From contig ML978234.1 of NCBI GenBank assembly GCA_010015745.1, positions 96,626-160,625 of the forward strand: DNA of 64,000 bases, given 5' to 3'. This DNA comes from Setomelanomma holmii. Its lineage: Eukaryota > Ascomycota > Dothideomycetes > Pleosporales > Phaeosphaeriaceae. The position numbers and the translations under genes were made by a program. The stretch's first letter is position 1, and the number at the start of each line of letters is the position of its first letter. Positions 47,753-58,641 of the stretch are shown here, one piece after another. The notes below the pieces were generated by a model, which had not been told where the DNA came from, did not search any database, and was given only the letters and a program-made list of their open reading frames with translations.

Positions 47753-48205
47753 TGCGCTCGATGGGAAATTCAGCCAGGTCATCCGAATCGTTCTGTCCTA
47801 TGCTGCCGGTCGCTAAGTGCATGCCCGTCAAGATTTCTGGTTATCTGCTCGTCATCGTCATACTCGTTTGCTTTTGAAATGCGAAGATTCATGGAAGACT
47901 TGGCCACTATTGGCAAAACCTGAACTCGAGGTTTTGCACTAGTGCATGGCATTGGTCACAAGGTGCTCCTTGCTTTGGATTCGAGTTTCGATGACTCTAG
48001 GCCAACCTCTGTCGATGCTTGGTGCTAATGTACATCTTCGCATCAGAGACGCAAGCCTCGGAGACTTGAACTCCCAATTGCAATTGGAAGCTGTTGATAT
48101 GGTCTGCAATCTTCCAGGAACCTACAAGTTATCTGCTTCCGCCCATTTGTGGTAAAGCCACGTCGAGCCTGTTATGCCACACTGGCTCGGCAACCGATAT
48201 CTTCC
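47753..48205. other. Convergent intergenic region
   Basis: About 450 bp between the 3' ends of the HET pseudogene (plus) and the aldo-keto reductase (minus). No gene seen; only 3' UTR and terminator sequence is expected. Confidence 0.4.
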
Positions 48206-49242
48206 TCAGAATACCACGATCGACGTTGCCTCTGCCCTGGCCCCGTCCCAGACCGCCTCCAACTCCCTCACCAGCTCTGTTGGTAGCTTGCCCTGCTTCC
48301 TGGCGGCCACATACTTCTCCAACTGCTTCGTGTTGCTCGGCCCAATGATCACCGCATCGCCCTTCTGCCCCGGAAAGGGAGCGTGGAACAGCAGCCAGCG
48401 CACTGCCGCATCTGCTGTACTAACGCCATGTGGCTCACATGCGCTCGCTATCTTACGCATGGCTTCGTGCATAACTGGCTTATCGTACCAATGCCTATAG
48501 CCCATGCCAGCGTAATTACCCTCCACAACCTCGAAACGCGTACCCTTAAGATCCTCATTGCCTTGGCTGAACGTCAACTTGCCGGTGAGAAAGCCACCCG
48601 CCAAAGGACTATAGGCGACGAACGCGATGTCGTGCTTCCGTAACAGTGGGAACAAAGTCGTCTCGTAGATACGGCACAGGAGGTTGTACTGGCCTTGGAA
48701 GATGCTGGGTTTGACGAAATTCTTCTCTTCCGCGACGGCGAGCCACTCTTCGAGCATGTCCGTGGTGAAATTACATACGCCAAGGGCGTCAAAGCGGCCT
48801 TTCTTGTACTGCGCGTCGAAAGCGGCTGCTTGTTCGGCGATTGGTGTAGATTTGTCGGGACCTTGGGCGTAAAGGACGTTGACCTTTGCTTTTCGTCAGC
48901 GCATACGCATGCGGAAAGACCGAGATTGCTATTGCATACCTTGTTCAAGCCCAATCTCTTCAGGCTCGCGGTGACACTCTTCTCAATGGCATCTGAGCTC
49001 AAGTGTCCTCGACCATCGCCAATCCACATGATCTTCGTGTCGACTTCGAAGCCTTTCTCTACATATTTGTTCTTGCCGATAAGCTGCTCTGAAGTGCCTG
49101 GTGAAGTAATTGGATAGAGTGCTGCCGAGTCAATTCGAGTGATGTTGCTTTCTGTCAAGATGTCGGGAAGCTGAGCGATATCGTCCTCAGACCATGTCAC
49201 AGCGAAGTGGCCGCTTCCAAGAATGTAGGATCGTGAGGACAT
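48206..49242 (-). CDS. Aldo-keto reductase, AKR7-like, with altered catalytic His
   Basis: Model: complement of join(48206..48883, 48940..49242), 326 aa, with one 56-bp intron in phase. TIM-barrel oxidoreductase of the aflatoxin-aldehyde-reductase-like branch. The catalytic Asp and Tyr are present (RIDSAALYP), as is the Lys (VDTKIMW). The segment that normally reads YLHxPD reads YAQGPDKSTP, so the catalytic His is a Gln. C-terminal NADPH-binding motif: GDAVIIGPSNTKQLEKYV. It sits just left of the diterpene genes and could be a tailoring enzyme or an ordinary neighbour; nothing in the sequence decides this. Confidence 0.9.
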
Positions 49243-50005
49243 GGTCGTGTATCCTTAATCAAATCGTGGTGGTGAGGGTGATGTTGAGGTCACAATTTGC
49301 AATCCAAATTAAGGTGTTTGTTGGAGAAGTGCAGTGTTGGCTGTTGAGCCAGTGAATCTCGCGTTTGTAGTCCGCCTAAACATTCGAGACTCGCAAACAA
49401 ACGCGTCCCAGCAGCACGCACGTGCAACTTCGCCATCGAGGTAAGTGCAAGGGTGCAGTGGAGCTATGACGGCCGGTTCAGGTGCTACACCGGTAAGTGT
49501 AACCCACCTCAAGGCGTACTTCCCGCGGGGCGCCTCGTAAACTCTCGTACCACGCGCAGATTACTCTTGTCAAACCTCATCACGTCGTGCTGCAGAAGTG
49601 AGGTGACGGACAAGGACGTCCTGCAGATTTTGATTCCCTTGCTTGCTGGGTTGTACTGTGCCACTTTGACGTTTAGTGGCGGCTAATGGGGACAAAGGCC
49701 CGTCTTGTACCGCGTTGCTGGAATGTGTGCTATCTTCGGAGTCCGAAGGAGTGTGCATGTGCGGAAGGAAGCATTTCGAGGCAGTTCGAAAGCACACGTC
49801 AGAGGCCTGAATCCACCCGACCTTTCTATCATGGGTTTGGTTGAGACGAAATATGAAATTGGCCTGAATTAACAGGCTCGACCTGCGGCTCTTAAGATGC
49901 CAAATCTTTTGTCATTACCTAACAGCTTAACATGAATGTTTAACATATCGACTCCTAACAAATCATGGGTACGGAGCCGGGTTTTTGCCGCCATATTTTC
50001 GTCGA
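49243..50005. other. Intergenic region
   Basis: 763 bp between the AKR start and the stop of the receptor-like gene; both are minus-strand. It holds the AKR promoter. An AT-rich stretch at 49.85-49.96 kb is the only compositional feature. Confidence 0.4.
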
Positions 50006-51271
50006 TCATGGGCGTTCGCGAGCACTTTTCGTACTGCCAGCGCCCTTCACACTACCAGCACCCGATGCCTTGGACTGGACATCATACTCGTAGACAGCAG
50101 TGATGCCATCCTTCGGAGGTCTTCGCGACTGAAGACTGATGTTATCACTTCGCACTGAGCTCCCTGTAGATCTGCCGTGACTCCCGGACCCGGAGCCAAA
50201 CGAGAGCAAGCTCCTCGTACTTGTGATAGCAAAGTCCCTCGTCGCGCGAAGGATTGGCTTAACGACCATCAAACAGACACACATAAGACCGACCGAGCAT
50301 TCCGCCGATGTGAGGATCATGTCGTTGTAAAATGAGTATGCTGCGTTCCACTTGTGTTCTCGCTTGATCTGAAATCGTGCCGTGCGCATGATGGAAATCG
50401 ATGTCGCACTGTAAGCAGAGGTTAGCTGGTGTTCGCGATTACACATCCTCGGAAGGCGCATTGACACTTACATCAAACCAAGCGAGAAGATACCAAGGAT
50501 AGCAGCCTTCTCGCGTCTGGGCAGTAACAGCGTCGAGACCATGCCAATGGGAAGTATCAGAACAGACAGATCCGAAAACGCGTTGAGGGATCCACTGATG
50601 AGCGATCCATACTTAGAAAGAGGATTTTTGCCAAATGCCAGACCGCGTTCGACTTGGAGACCGAGCAATGTGAACGTGAAGACTGTGTAACAGGGCATCA
50701 GCAGTACAAAGTTTGCCCACCAGCCGATTTGGAACCACCGAATGTTGACGGTGAATATACGGCGATACAAGAACAGGACTGATATTTTGACGGTGATAAT
50801 TGCAAGTGTGTAGAGAACACCCAGAGCGACGGAGATCTCGTGTGAGTTTAGCTTGCATTTGCGTTGCTTAGATTTATTGAAGACTTACGTTCGCATTCTC
50901 TATCTTTTGCGCCGGCTTTAGTTTGGCAAGCTTAGGAAGGTTAACCGCTCCATGCTTTATTTCTTGAACTTTGTTAGTATTCACAATTCTCACGCTGCAG
51001 TCCTATGGTGTTCACCTAATAAGCATGTTATAAGTAACCCCAAATTGAGGACCTGGCTGAGGTCAGTACTCTGGGAAATCCTTCGTGACTGCATATTGGT
51101 ACCTACATATGCAATGTATACAAGTACATCGTCTACTCCGAGCTTCGCCCTCTGAAGGCGTCTCGAGATGCCTCGCGATGTGACTGCAATGGTCGTGAGA
51201 ACAATGAATAAGATCGTGATCCGACGCGCAGGATCTTCGTAGACAGCGGGTACTGAGCCAGCGTTCCCCAT
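50006..51271 (-). CDS. Pth11-like integral membrane protein (fungal rhodopsin-domain/GPCR-like)
   Basis: Model: complement of join(50006..50408, 50472..50836, 50889..50968, 51103..51271), 338 aa; phases agree. Hydrophobic helices include ITILFIVLTTIAVTSRGISRRL, VALGVLYTLAIITVKISVLFLYRRIF, WWANFVLLMPCYTVFTFTLLGLQ and AFSDLSVLILPIGMVSTLLLP. The loop AVNLPKLAKLKPAQ is typical of Pth11-type proteins. The C-terminal tail is Ser/Gly-rich. Family members are surface sensors or receptor-like proteins of filamentous fungi, and genes of this type often flank metabolite clusters. The first intron (50969-51102) is uncertain: it removes the region where helix 2 is expected, so an extra exon may be missing. 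Confidence 0.75.
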
Positions 51272-51853
51272 CTCGAGAACAAAGAGCGGATGAATTGAAG
51301 GGTGATTGGACCAGACGACTAGGCGCCTACACTCTCGAACGGCACAGCAGTGGATGTGAACGACGAGGCTGCGGGGGGCGCCGTCCCAGTTATCAGGATG
51401 AGGTGCTGACCACGCATCTTGAGCACGCCTCTGGCCATTGTGAAGTATGCAGGTAATCCTGTTTGAACCCAGCACAATGGTTGGCACGAATGAAGGGGCT
51501 GTTGGTTGCACACTATAGGCCGGCCGATCGCTGACGGACATTCCTCGAGGAGGAGCTTTAGCGCCATTTAAAGTGGGGCATGGACAGCCCACGTCGCGTG
51601 TACTCCTGCTGAACCCGCCGACCATGCAAGCTTTAAATTAGCCACCGTTTCGCGCCTTCCTAACTTCATCAAGCCGTAGGCTCCGTTTAACAGTATAAAA
51701 GCTAATTGGTTACCCAAATTCTTTGTGCTACCGGACAATGCTACCTATGCCGCCTTCGTACAGAATACTACAGGTGTCGGGGATCCTTCCGGTCTGCCTC
51801 ACGACCCCGAATACCACCTAAATTACTTCCAACAACACGTCAACCTAGCGCAA
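51272..51853. other. Intergenic region
   Basis: About 580 bp between two minus-strand cluster genes, holding the presumed promoter of the receptor-like gene. A TATAAA-like stretch lies near 51693. No gene recognised. Confidence 0.4.
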
Positions 51854-53829
51854 CTAATCTACATGTGTTCTCGACACCAGGAAACCAGCGTTCTGCAATC
51901 TCTGGAACACGCCTGTTGGGTCGTACACCGCGCTGACTGCATTCATGCTCGCCAAGTTAGCCGCCCCGTAGCTGCTGAGCGGGCTTTGGGCGTACGACGC
52001 ATCGTTCATGAAGCGATAAGCGTAAAACTTGCCTCTGGCGCGTGCAAGTGATTCGACTTCGGACCCCATTGACTGGACCAAATTGTGTGCCGCGCTATCA
52101 TCTTCTGGGGTAGTCCATTCTACGAGCGACGCGTGCCCTGTTGGCATGTCAGCAATGCATGAGCGCAGATCTCGGCGTGCCCTGCTTACATGTTTGTGGC
52201 ACCCGTTCAATTCCCAATGTGTTACCACCTTGGTTCTCACCAGCTTGTACCCCAGCCGTGCCCATTGGCTGAATCGTGTACGACAAATTGGCCGATGTGG
52301 CGGTAGAGGAATTGAGCAGCCGAAGATAATTCTCGTGAATTTTGACGGATAGATTTACGTCGAGACCGTGGCTAACGACATGAGGCTCTCTCCTGTTCAC
52401 TGCAGTCAGTACAGCTCGAGAGTGAGTCCCACTTACACACCTGGCATAAACCTTTGCCGCCCGCAGAGCGGAAATGAGGCCGTACAGCGTCCCGTTGGTA
52501 GCTGGGATGTATGTCGCCACTGGTACGAGCCCTTCGAACGCAGCAAATCCTAATGGACCGGGGCTATGGCTAGCGTAGAATCGTCCTACCAAGAGTCCGG
52601 CACGAGCAACGTTCACGAACATGCCCATCCTGGGGTCATGCTCCATTTCAAGCTGCGCGTGGACAGTCGCATTGAGCACTGCCTTATGTTGACCGTTGTC
52701 AAACAACTCCAGTGAGTACCAAATGCTGTGGATCGGATGCGCTCTTACGCTGAACTCAGTCACGATCGCTATCGTGTTGTCAGCTTCACTAATGGTCGTC
52801 TAGAGAGTCGTAATGCATACCGAAATTCGAGCCACCGCCTTTGAGCGCTCTGAACAGATCTGAATTCTCCATTGCATTCGCATTAACAAAAGTCGAATTA
52901 GCCAGGATACACTGCAGCATGTCAGCCTAAAATTAACGAAAGGCATTTCAAAGACTACCTTGTAGTTCTCCACGCTATCCGCTCCCAAGCCGTACATGTT
53001 GGGGAAGAATGACATGCCGCCTACGACATGTCAGCTCTGGCCAGGGATTGAGATATCCAGCCTTACCTCCAAGGAGATAGCCAGCCACGCCCACATCTCC
53101 ATCTCGCCCGCCTACAGCTCCGAACCTGCGATTGTCCAAGTATTCGTATATCTCAGCCCATCTTACTCCGGATCCAATCTTCGCGATACTGTCGTTTCCT
53201 GCTTGCATCGAGAGGTGGTTAATATCTTGCATGTCAATCAACACGCCGAGTTTGTCGATGCTTCCAAATCCTGCATTGGGGTTGTGCCCGCCACTTCGAA
53301 TAGCAAACTTCGCTTCCACATACGACACCACCTGTAGTATGGCAGCGACGTGCAAAGCATTCTTCGGCCGAACGAAACAAGCCGCCGGAAGCCAACATGT
53401 TTGAGACCTTCAAGCCATGTCAGAACAAAGTGTATCCTATAGAAACATCATTCGAACAGCTTACCAGTTCACTTCCTTCTCTTCTGTATATAGTGGATCT
53501 TCACTAACAACTGCGCCGGGAAAGAGGATCTCAGATATTCTGCATGCTGTTGACGCGCGTTGTAGCGAACTGGTACCATTGCCACTATTTGAGATGATGT
53601 CAATCGTATTCGAAACATCGTTCAAGTGTTGTTCGAACGCGTGTGCTGTAACCGTATCTTGCTCAAAATCTTGATACTCGGCTACCGTAGCGCATAATTG
53701 CCTTGATAGAGAGGAAGTCTGTCTTAGAGTCGTCTTTGTGTGACTTGAAGAGTCATGTGCGTGTGGGAAAGCATTTGAAGAATCGAAAATGGTCCAAAGA
53801 CTGACAAGGATAAGTGTAGCACCCAACAT
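51854..53829 (-). CDS. Secreted BBE-type FAD-linked oxidase (PCMH fold)
   Basis: Model: complement of join(51854..52137, 52190..52392, 52441..52768, 52821..52911, 52959..53020, 53067..53407, 53465..53829), 557 aa; seven exons, all phases consistent. A signal peptide (MLGATLILVSLWTIF) implies secretion or passage through the secretory pathway. FAD-binding motif FAIRSGGHNPN: His163 is placed to form the 8-alpha-histidyl FAD bond. It continues IGSGVRWAEIYEYLD, AVGGRDGDVGVAGYLLGGG and SFFPNMYGLGADSV, then ALKGGGSNF. The second attachment Cys of bicovalent BBE enzymes is not seen, so attachment is probably single. Such oxidases do alcohol oxidations, desaturations and oxidative ring closures. It shares a 415-bp divergent promoter with P450 A. 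The 48-nt intron 52393-52440 is in frame and could be retained. Confidence 0.88.
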
Positions 53830-54244
53830 GTCTACCGATTGGGAAAAGTGGATCTTGAAGATCAAGGTGCAACGTATTCACCCACATGATAGCGTGTCCC
53901 ATGTGTCTTTATTATGCAGGTTGTAAAATGTGACACAACACAGAAGGGGCTCGACGGTTGAATCCAGAACACAGTTGTGACAGATGGCGATGGTGACCAT
54001 TGTGCTGGGGTGTCTCGTTACCTTGCAAGTCGTTGACGATTTGAGTGGTGGAGGTGCATAATGACCGGGTGCGGGGGCGGTGCTTCGTCGCCCTAGCCCC
54101 AAGGCGTAGCTGCAGGCAGTCACAAACATAAACACGTGACGCAATGCGGCGCAACGCTGGTTTCGCTCACTTGATTCGCGTTCTCTTCTTCCACACGCGC
54201 CAAAGTCGGCGAAGCTGACAACAACTGGAACACACAACCTCATC
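53830..54244. promoter_or_regulatory. Divergent promoter: FAD oxidase and P450 A
   Basis: 415 bp between the starts at 53829 (minus) and 54245 (plus), implying shared control. It contains CCGGG at 54065-54069, the complement of the CCCGG word repeated in the other divergent promoter of the cluster. No cluster-specific factor can be named. Confidence 0.5.
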
Positions 54245-55881
54245 ATGGCCCTGCTCGACGGTGAACTCGATAATTTCGCCCTCAAGGTTCTAGGCACACT
54301 CTTGGCTTGTATCCTGGTATGTGCCACACTCGAAAAGTACGTTCCACGCTGATGATCATACCTAGTACCCAATTAGCTACGCCATCTACAATATCTATTT
54401 GCACCCTCTGGCCAAATATCCCGGCTCCAAAATCTGGACTGCCACGCGTTTTCGATACGTTCTGTCAGTCTGGTCCGGATGGCTGCACACAGACGTTCAG
54501 GACTTGCATCGCCGCTATGGAGATATCGTGCGAATTGCACCAGATGAGATATCGTTTGCCAAGCCAGATGCCTACAATGATATCTACTCAAATGCCCCTG
54601 GTCGACCCGCTTTTCCAAAGAGCAAGCTATGGCATGGCGCAGCACCTGGACGACCACACTCCATCCTGAATGCATTGGATCCGAGAGTACATGCCCGCTT
54701 TCGCAAGGCAATGGATCCTGGTTTCACCGAGAAGGCATTGCGACAACAGGAGCCAGTAATGCAGAAGCATGTTGCCTTGCTGATCCGGCGACTCAACGAA
54801 ATTGCTTCTCAAGATTCCAATGGCGCAACAGTCAATATCGTGCAATGGTTCGCATTCGTTGCGTTTGACCTTGTCGGAGACTTAGGTTTCGGCGAACCAT
54901 TTGGCTGCCTTGAGAGTGGAGAGCTGCATCCATGGATTGCCATGATCTTCAACTCTCTTAGAGCGGCCACGCACAGAGCGTCCCTTCGATACTACCCGAG
55001 CCTGAGCTGGGTGTTCGGTCTTACCATCCCGAAGAGCGTTATGCAACAGCAAATGACGCATTGGAAGAATGCCGTGGACAAAATCAATCGCCGACTGAAC
55101 CAGGAGCAGGAAAGACCCGATCTGATCTCCATGATCAAGAGAGATGATGAGGGTGTCAAGGGTCTTACACTTCCAGAGCTGCATGCCACGGCCAGTATAC
55201 TCATTGTTGCAGGCAGTGAGACCACGGTCAGCGTACTCAGTGGCACGACCAATCATCTGGTCAAGAATCCGGACAAACTGGCGGTTCTGACAAAGGAGAT
55301 TCGATCTGCATTCAGCCGCGAGACAGATATGTCACTGTCTGCACTCAAGGAGCTGCCTTATCTAGGTGCCGTGGTACAGGAGGGTCTCCGCCTGTGCAAC
55401 CCAACGTAAGCCACCCCGTTACTTGTGCGATGCTCGATTATCGCTGACATTATGCAGACCCGTTGGTGCGCCTCGCATCGTTCCACCGGAAGGCGGCTCA
55501 GTGGTTGGTGAATGGCTGCCTGCAAATACATTCGTCAACGTCCACCCTCTGGCATTGTCTCGATCACCGAAGATGTTCCACGACCCCGAGGCGTTTCTGC
55601 CTGAGCGTTGGCTTGGAACAGACCCAGTCTTCGCAAAAGACCAGCACCAAGCTATGCAAGCATTCCTCGTTGGACCCCGCTCGTGCATCGGCAGACCACT
55701 TGCTTTGGCAGAATTGCGCCTTATTTTAGCACGGCTCGTATGGAGGTTCGATCTGCGCGAGGCTGATACTGTGGACGGCAAATTGGACTGGAATTCGCAA
55801 CGGACCTTTTCTGTGGTGGAAAGGCGGCCATTTGATGTCAGACTACAGGTGCGGAGCGGTGCGTCGCCGTTGGACGGATAA
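54245..55881 (+). CDS. Cytochrome P450 monooxygenase (CYP65-like), cluster P450 A
   Basis: Model: join(54245..54316, 54366..55405, 55458..55881), 511 aa; phases agree (introns 49 and 52 bp). The N-terminal membrane anchor (FALKVLGTLLACIL) is followed by YNIYLHPLAKYPGSK, the hinge common to isotrichodermin-hydroxylase-type fungal P450s. I-helix AGSETT at residues 306-311; K-helix ExxR in EGLRL; PERF-like FLPERW; heme loop FLVGPRSCIG with Cys447. All catalytic motifs are intact. An ER-bound monooxygenase that needs a P450 reductase. As a neighbour of a diterpene synthase it is inferred to hydroxylate or further oxidise the diterpene. Confidence 0.92.
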
Positions 55882-56422
55882 GGCGTTCGCCTCGGGTGTG
55901 GCGGTACAAGGTCTTCAGAATTTCCCTTTGCGGTATAAGACACGGCCTGGCATCACAAATGCTAATCTCCCTCCATTTGCATATGATCGATAGTAGCAGG
56001 GGTCTCACTAGAAATAGAGTCACAGTTCTCTCCCGCTGGCTTCTTATTCGCTACTAGTTGCCACATACCCTTGCACGCCTCAATCTACTGTGCAGACCTG
56101 TAGCCGCTGGGAGTTGTTCACGCACATTACGCATTTCGAAAACGAGGACAATTAAGTCCAGAACACGTCCAGGCATATGAGGGCGTATCCTCCCTCCAAT
56201 GCGTATTATTTTCTATATAGAGTAGATACCCATGCCGTGAAAGACGTGCAGCTCGCCAATCACCATCTGGTGTAGGACCCAAACTCGCGGAGCAAAAATT
56301 TTCGCAAGAAAATGTTAAACCCCGATAGGCATACACAAGCTGCAACATACCACAGACCAACGTTCACCACCCCTGCTCGATGATGTGTTACGCCATTCAC
56401 CTCCACCATCCCGGTCTCGCCC
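55882..56422. other. Convergent intergenic region between the two P450 genes
   Basis: 541 bp holding the two 3' ends. No gene or recognisable repeat; AT-rich near 56.2 kb. Confidence 0.45.
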
Positions 56423-58170
56423 TTATTTTACCCTGCGGCGCAGCATCAAATTCGCGGCTGGATCGAGATAGCAATTCTCGTCCAAGAAGAAGGTCCGCGG
56501 TGTCGGTTTGCTCTCGACGAATCGGAAGTCGTACTCAGTCAGCAAACGACTCAGCACTATCTTCAGCTCTGCAGCAGCGAAATAACGGCCTGGACAAGCT
56601 TGTTTGCCGTGACCAAAGACGAGGTGATCCTTGTCAGATTGCACCATGAAGTCACGGCATCGTCCCGTACTCTCGCGCAGGTTGTACGCGCGGAACGCGT
56701 CGAAGCGGTCTGGATTTGGGGTAACGTCTGGGTCCATGAGGATGTTGAAGGCTGGAAATGCCACCCGTGTACCTTGCGGGATCTGCATGCCGCTTCGCAA
56801 TTTGATCGACTTGAGTGCCACGCGTTGTGGAGCCACTGATTTGCCCGTCAATGTGGTAGCATGTGGAAGGGATATGGAAGGGCTTACTCAGAACAGGCGG
56901 ATGGAAGCGCTGTGATTCTGCAAGGAAAGAGTCTAGCTTCTCCAACCGCGGTAGACCTTGATGCAGGAAATCGACGTCCTTGTACTCTTTGGTAACTTCT
57001 TCGATCTCCTGCCTTAGCGGCTCCAGATACTCTGGGTGAGCACATAGATCGAACAGCGCATGCGTGATCGCGAGCGCGGTCGTATGTATCGATGCCAACG
57101 TCAAGATCAGCTGCCTGCTCGTCATCTCTGTGGGATCAGCCTCATCTCCGGTCGCATTATCGAGCATCCAATCTAGCAGTGACCCGATGTCTTGCCCTCC
57201 GGCCAAGGTCTTCACATTATGCTTTTCGATCAGCGGTGTCAGGATCTCCTTAGCTTGTTGCTTATGCCTCACAAGTCGACGGCGAGAGGGAAGAAGCCGC
57301 GCCAGGAATGGATGCATGAACGTTGGAAACATGCGAAGAGTGAAGGCCGTCTGAAAGGTATCCATGGGGTATTGGACACTGATGCGGAGCCAGTCTTCAT
57401 TTCGACAGGTCGGATGACCCAAGAAGACAACTCCTGTCATTCGCGCTACCACTGTTCGCGCAATATTTTGAATGTCGACCTCCTTCCACGCTGCGGCTTG
57501 ACGTCAATGTTTGGGTCTTATAGGAGGAAGAGATCGGGGAAAAGGATACCTTCAGCCTGAGGAAAGTCGTCATTGAAGGCGTAGTCAAATTCTTCCTTCG
57601 ACCTTTCCACATAATAAGGAAGCTTAGGTGTCAATTGATTGCGAAGGACTCGAGTGTGGAGATCACTCTTCAAAACAGCATCGGCAAAGGTATAATTTCC
57701 CTTGATATTCTGTACATCTTCTTAGTCCAATCTCAGCATACAAGTACTGTCTGGGCATACCTTGTACTGGGCGTGCACATTACTCAGGACGGTGTACGGC
57801 AAGAGACGGATCTCCTCCAGATACCGATTTGACATGACCAGGATATCTGCGTCGAGGCGTCTGACCATGAACATCCCATCTTTATGCTAGTGGTTGAATA
57901 AGTAGAGATCATGCAGAGCAAGAGAGGAGTTACCTTGCGGTATGCCCTTGTGAGTATGTCTTGCGCTCCAGTGAGAAAGCGAAGTCGAACGAGAAAAGTA
58001 GGTTCTAGCCATGATCGATGACCCACAACTGGAGCTTTGATAGCGGCTGGCTTGCGAATGTACGAGGTGAACAATTCGAAAAGAAGCGCGATAGCAAGAG
58101 CTTCTACCAATATTGCAGCTGGCAGTGTGTACATCCACCGCAAGTCGGGCACTATAAGAAGGTTAATCAT
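56423..58170 (-). CDS. ent-Kaurene-oxidase-like cytochrome P450, cluster P450 B
   Basis: Model: complement of join(56423..56835, 56888..57490, 57550..57709, 57761..57886, 57934..58170), 512 aa; five exons, all phases agree. The first in-frame ATG is at 58170. The membrane anchor LPAAILVEALAIALLFELF precedes a Pro-containing hinge. Motifs of the CYP503/CYP68 kaurene-oxidase-like group: GHPTCRNEDWLRISVQYPMD, I-helix ASIHTTA at 307-313 (His-Thr-Thr in place of the usual acid-Thr), K-helix ESQR and heme loop FGHGKQACPG with Cys456. In the gibberellin pathway such an enzyme oxidises C-19 of ent-kaurene to the acid. It faces the diterpene synthase across a 471-bp promoter, which strongly suggests that it acts on that enzyme's product. 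Confidence 0.92.
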
Positions 58171-58641
58171 GTTCTCGTTGCTTGTGAAGTCATTCAAATC
58201 GTGACGTGAATGCTAAATATCGCCGGAATGAGGTCGATTTGCAGCAACGCGCTTGTCCCGGGCTAGGCTTGATCTAGAACCATGCACATGCGGCCGCACC
58301 AGCACACATAAGGGTGGTCTTGATGTCTCAGTCGTGCCGTGCTACACTTTCTAGATCGAGCGGTAGCAATTCCCGGTCACCCTTGCATAATCTTGGCAAA
58401 TGTGACAATGACAAGTCGTGCAGTGTGTCGTAATTGCCCGCCTGGGGCGGAATTGCAATCAAGAACCCGGAATTCTGTTATCGCGGTGATGTGGCACAAA
58501 CGTAAGTCCCGGGGTTTCGGTTTGCCTAGTGTGCTGGGTAAGATTAGTGTCCGCAAGGCGAACTCCCAGGCTGATAGTTATCACAGAAAACCACAGGAAC
58601 TCGATCACTCCAGCTTCAATGATCATTACCTGACAGTTGCA
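58171..58641. promoter_or_regulatory. Divergent promoter: P450 B and diterpene synthase
   Basis: 471 bp between the starts at 58170 (minus) and 58642 (plus). CCCGG occurs at 58257 (as CCCGGG), 58372, 58466 and 58508. A perfect palindrome TGCGGCCGCA near 58290 holds inverted CGG triplets of the kind bound by Zn2Cys6 factors. CGGAATT appears twice about 20 bp apart near 58450-58475. Functional meaning is inference. Confidence 0.5.
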
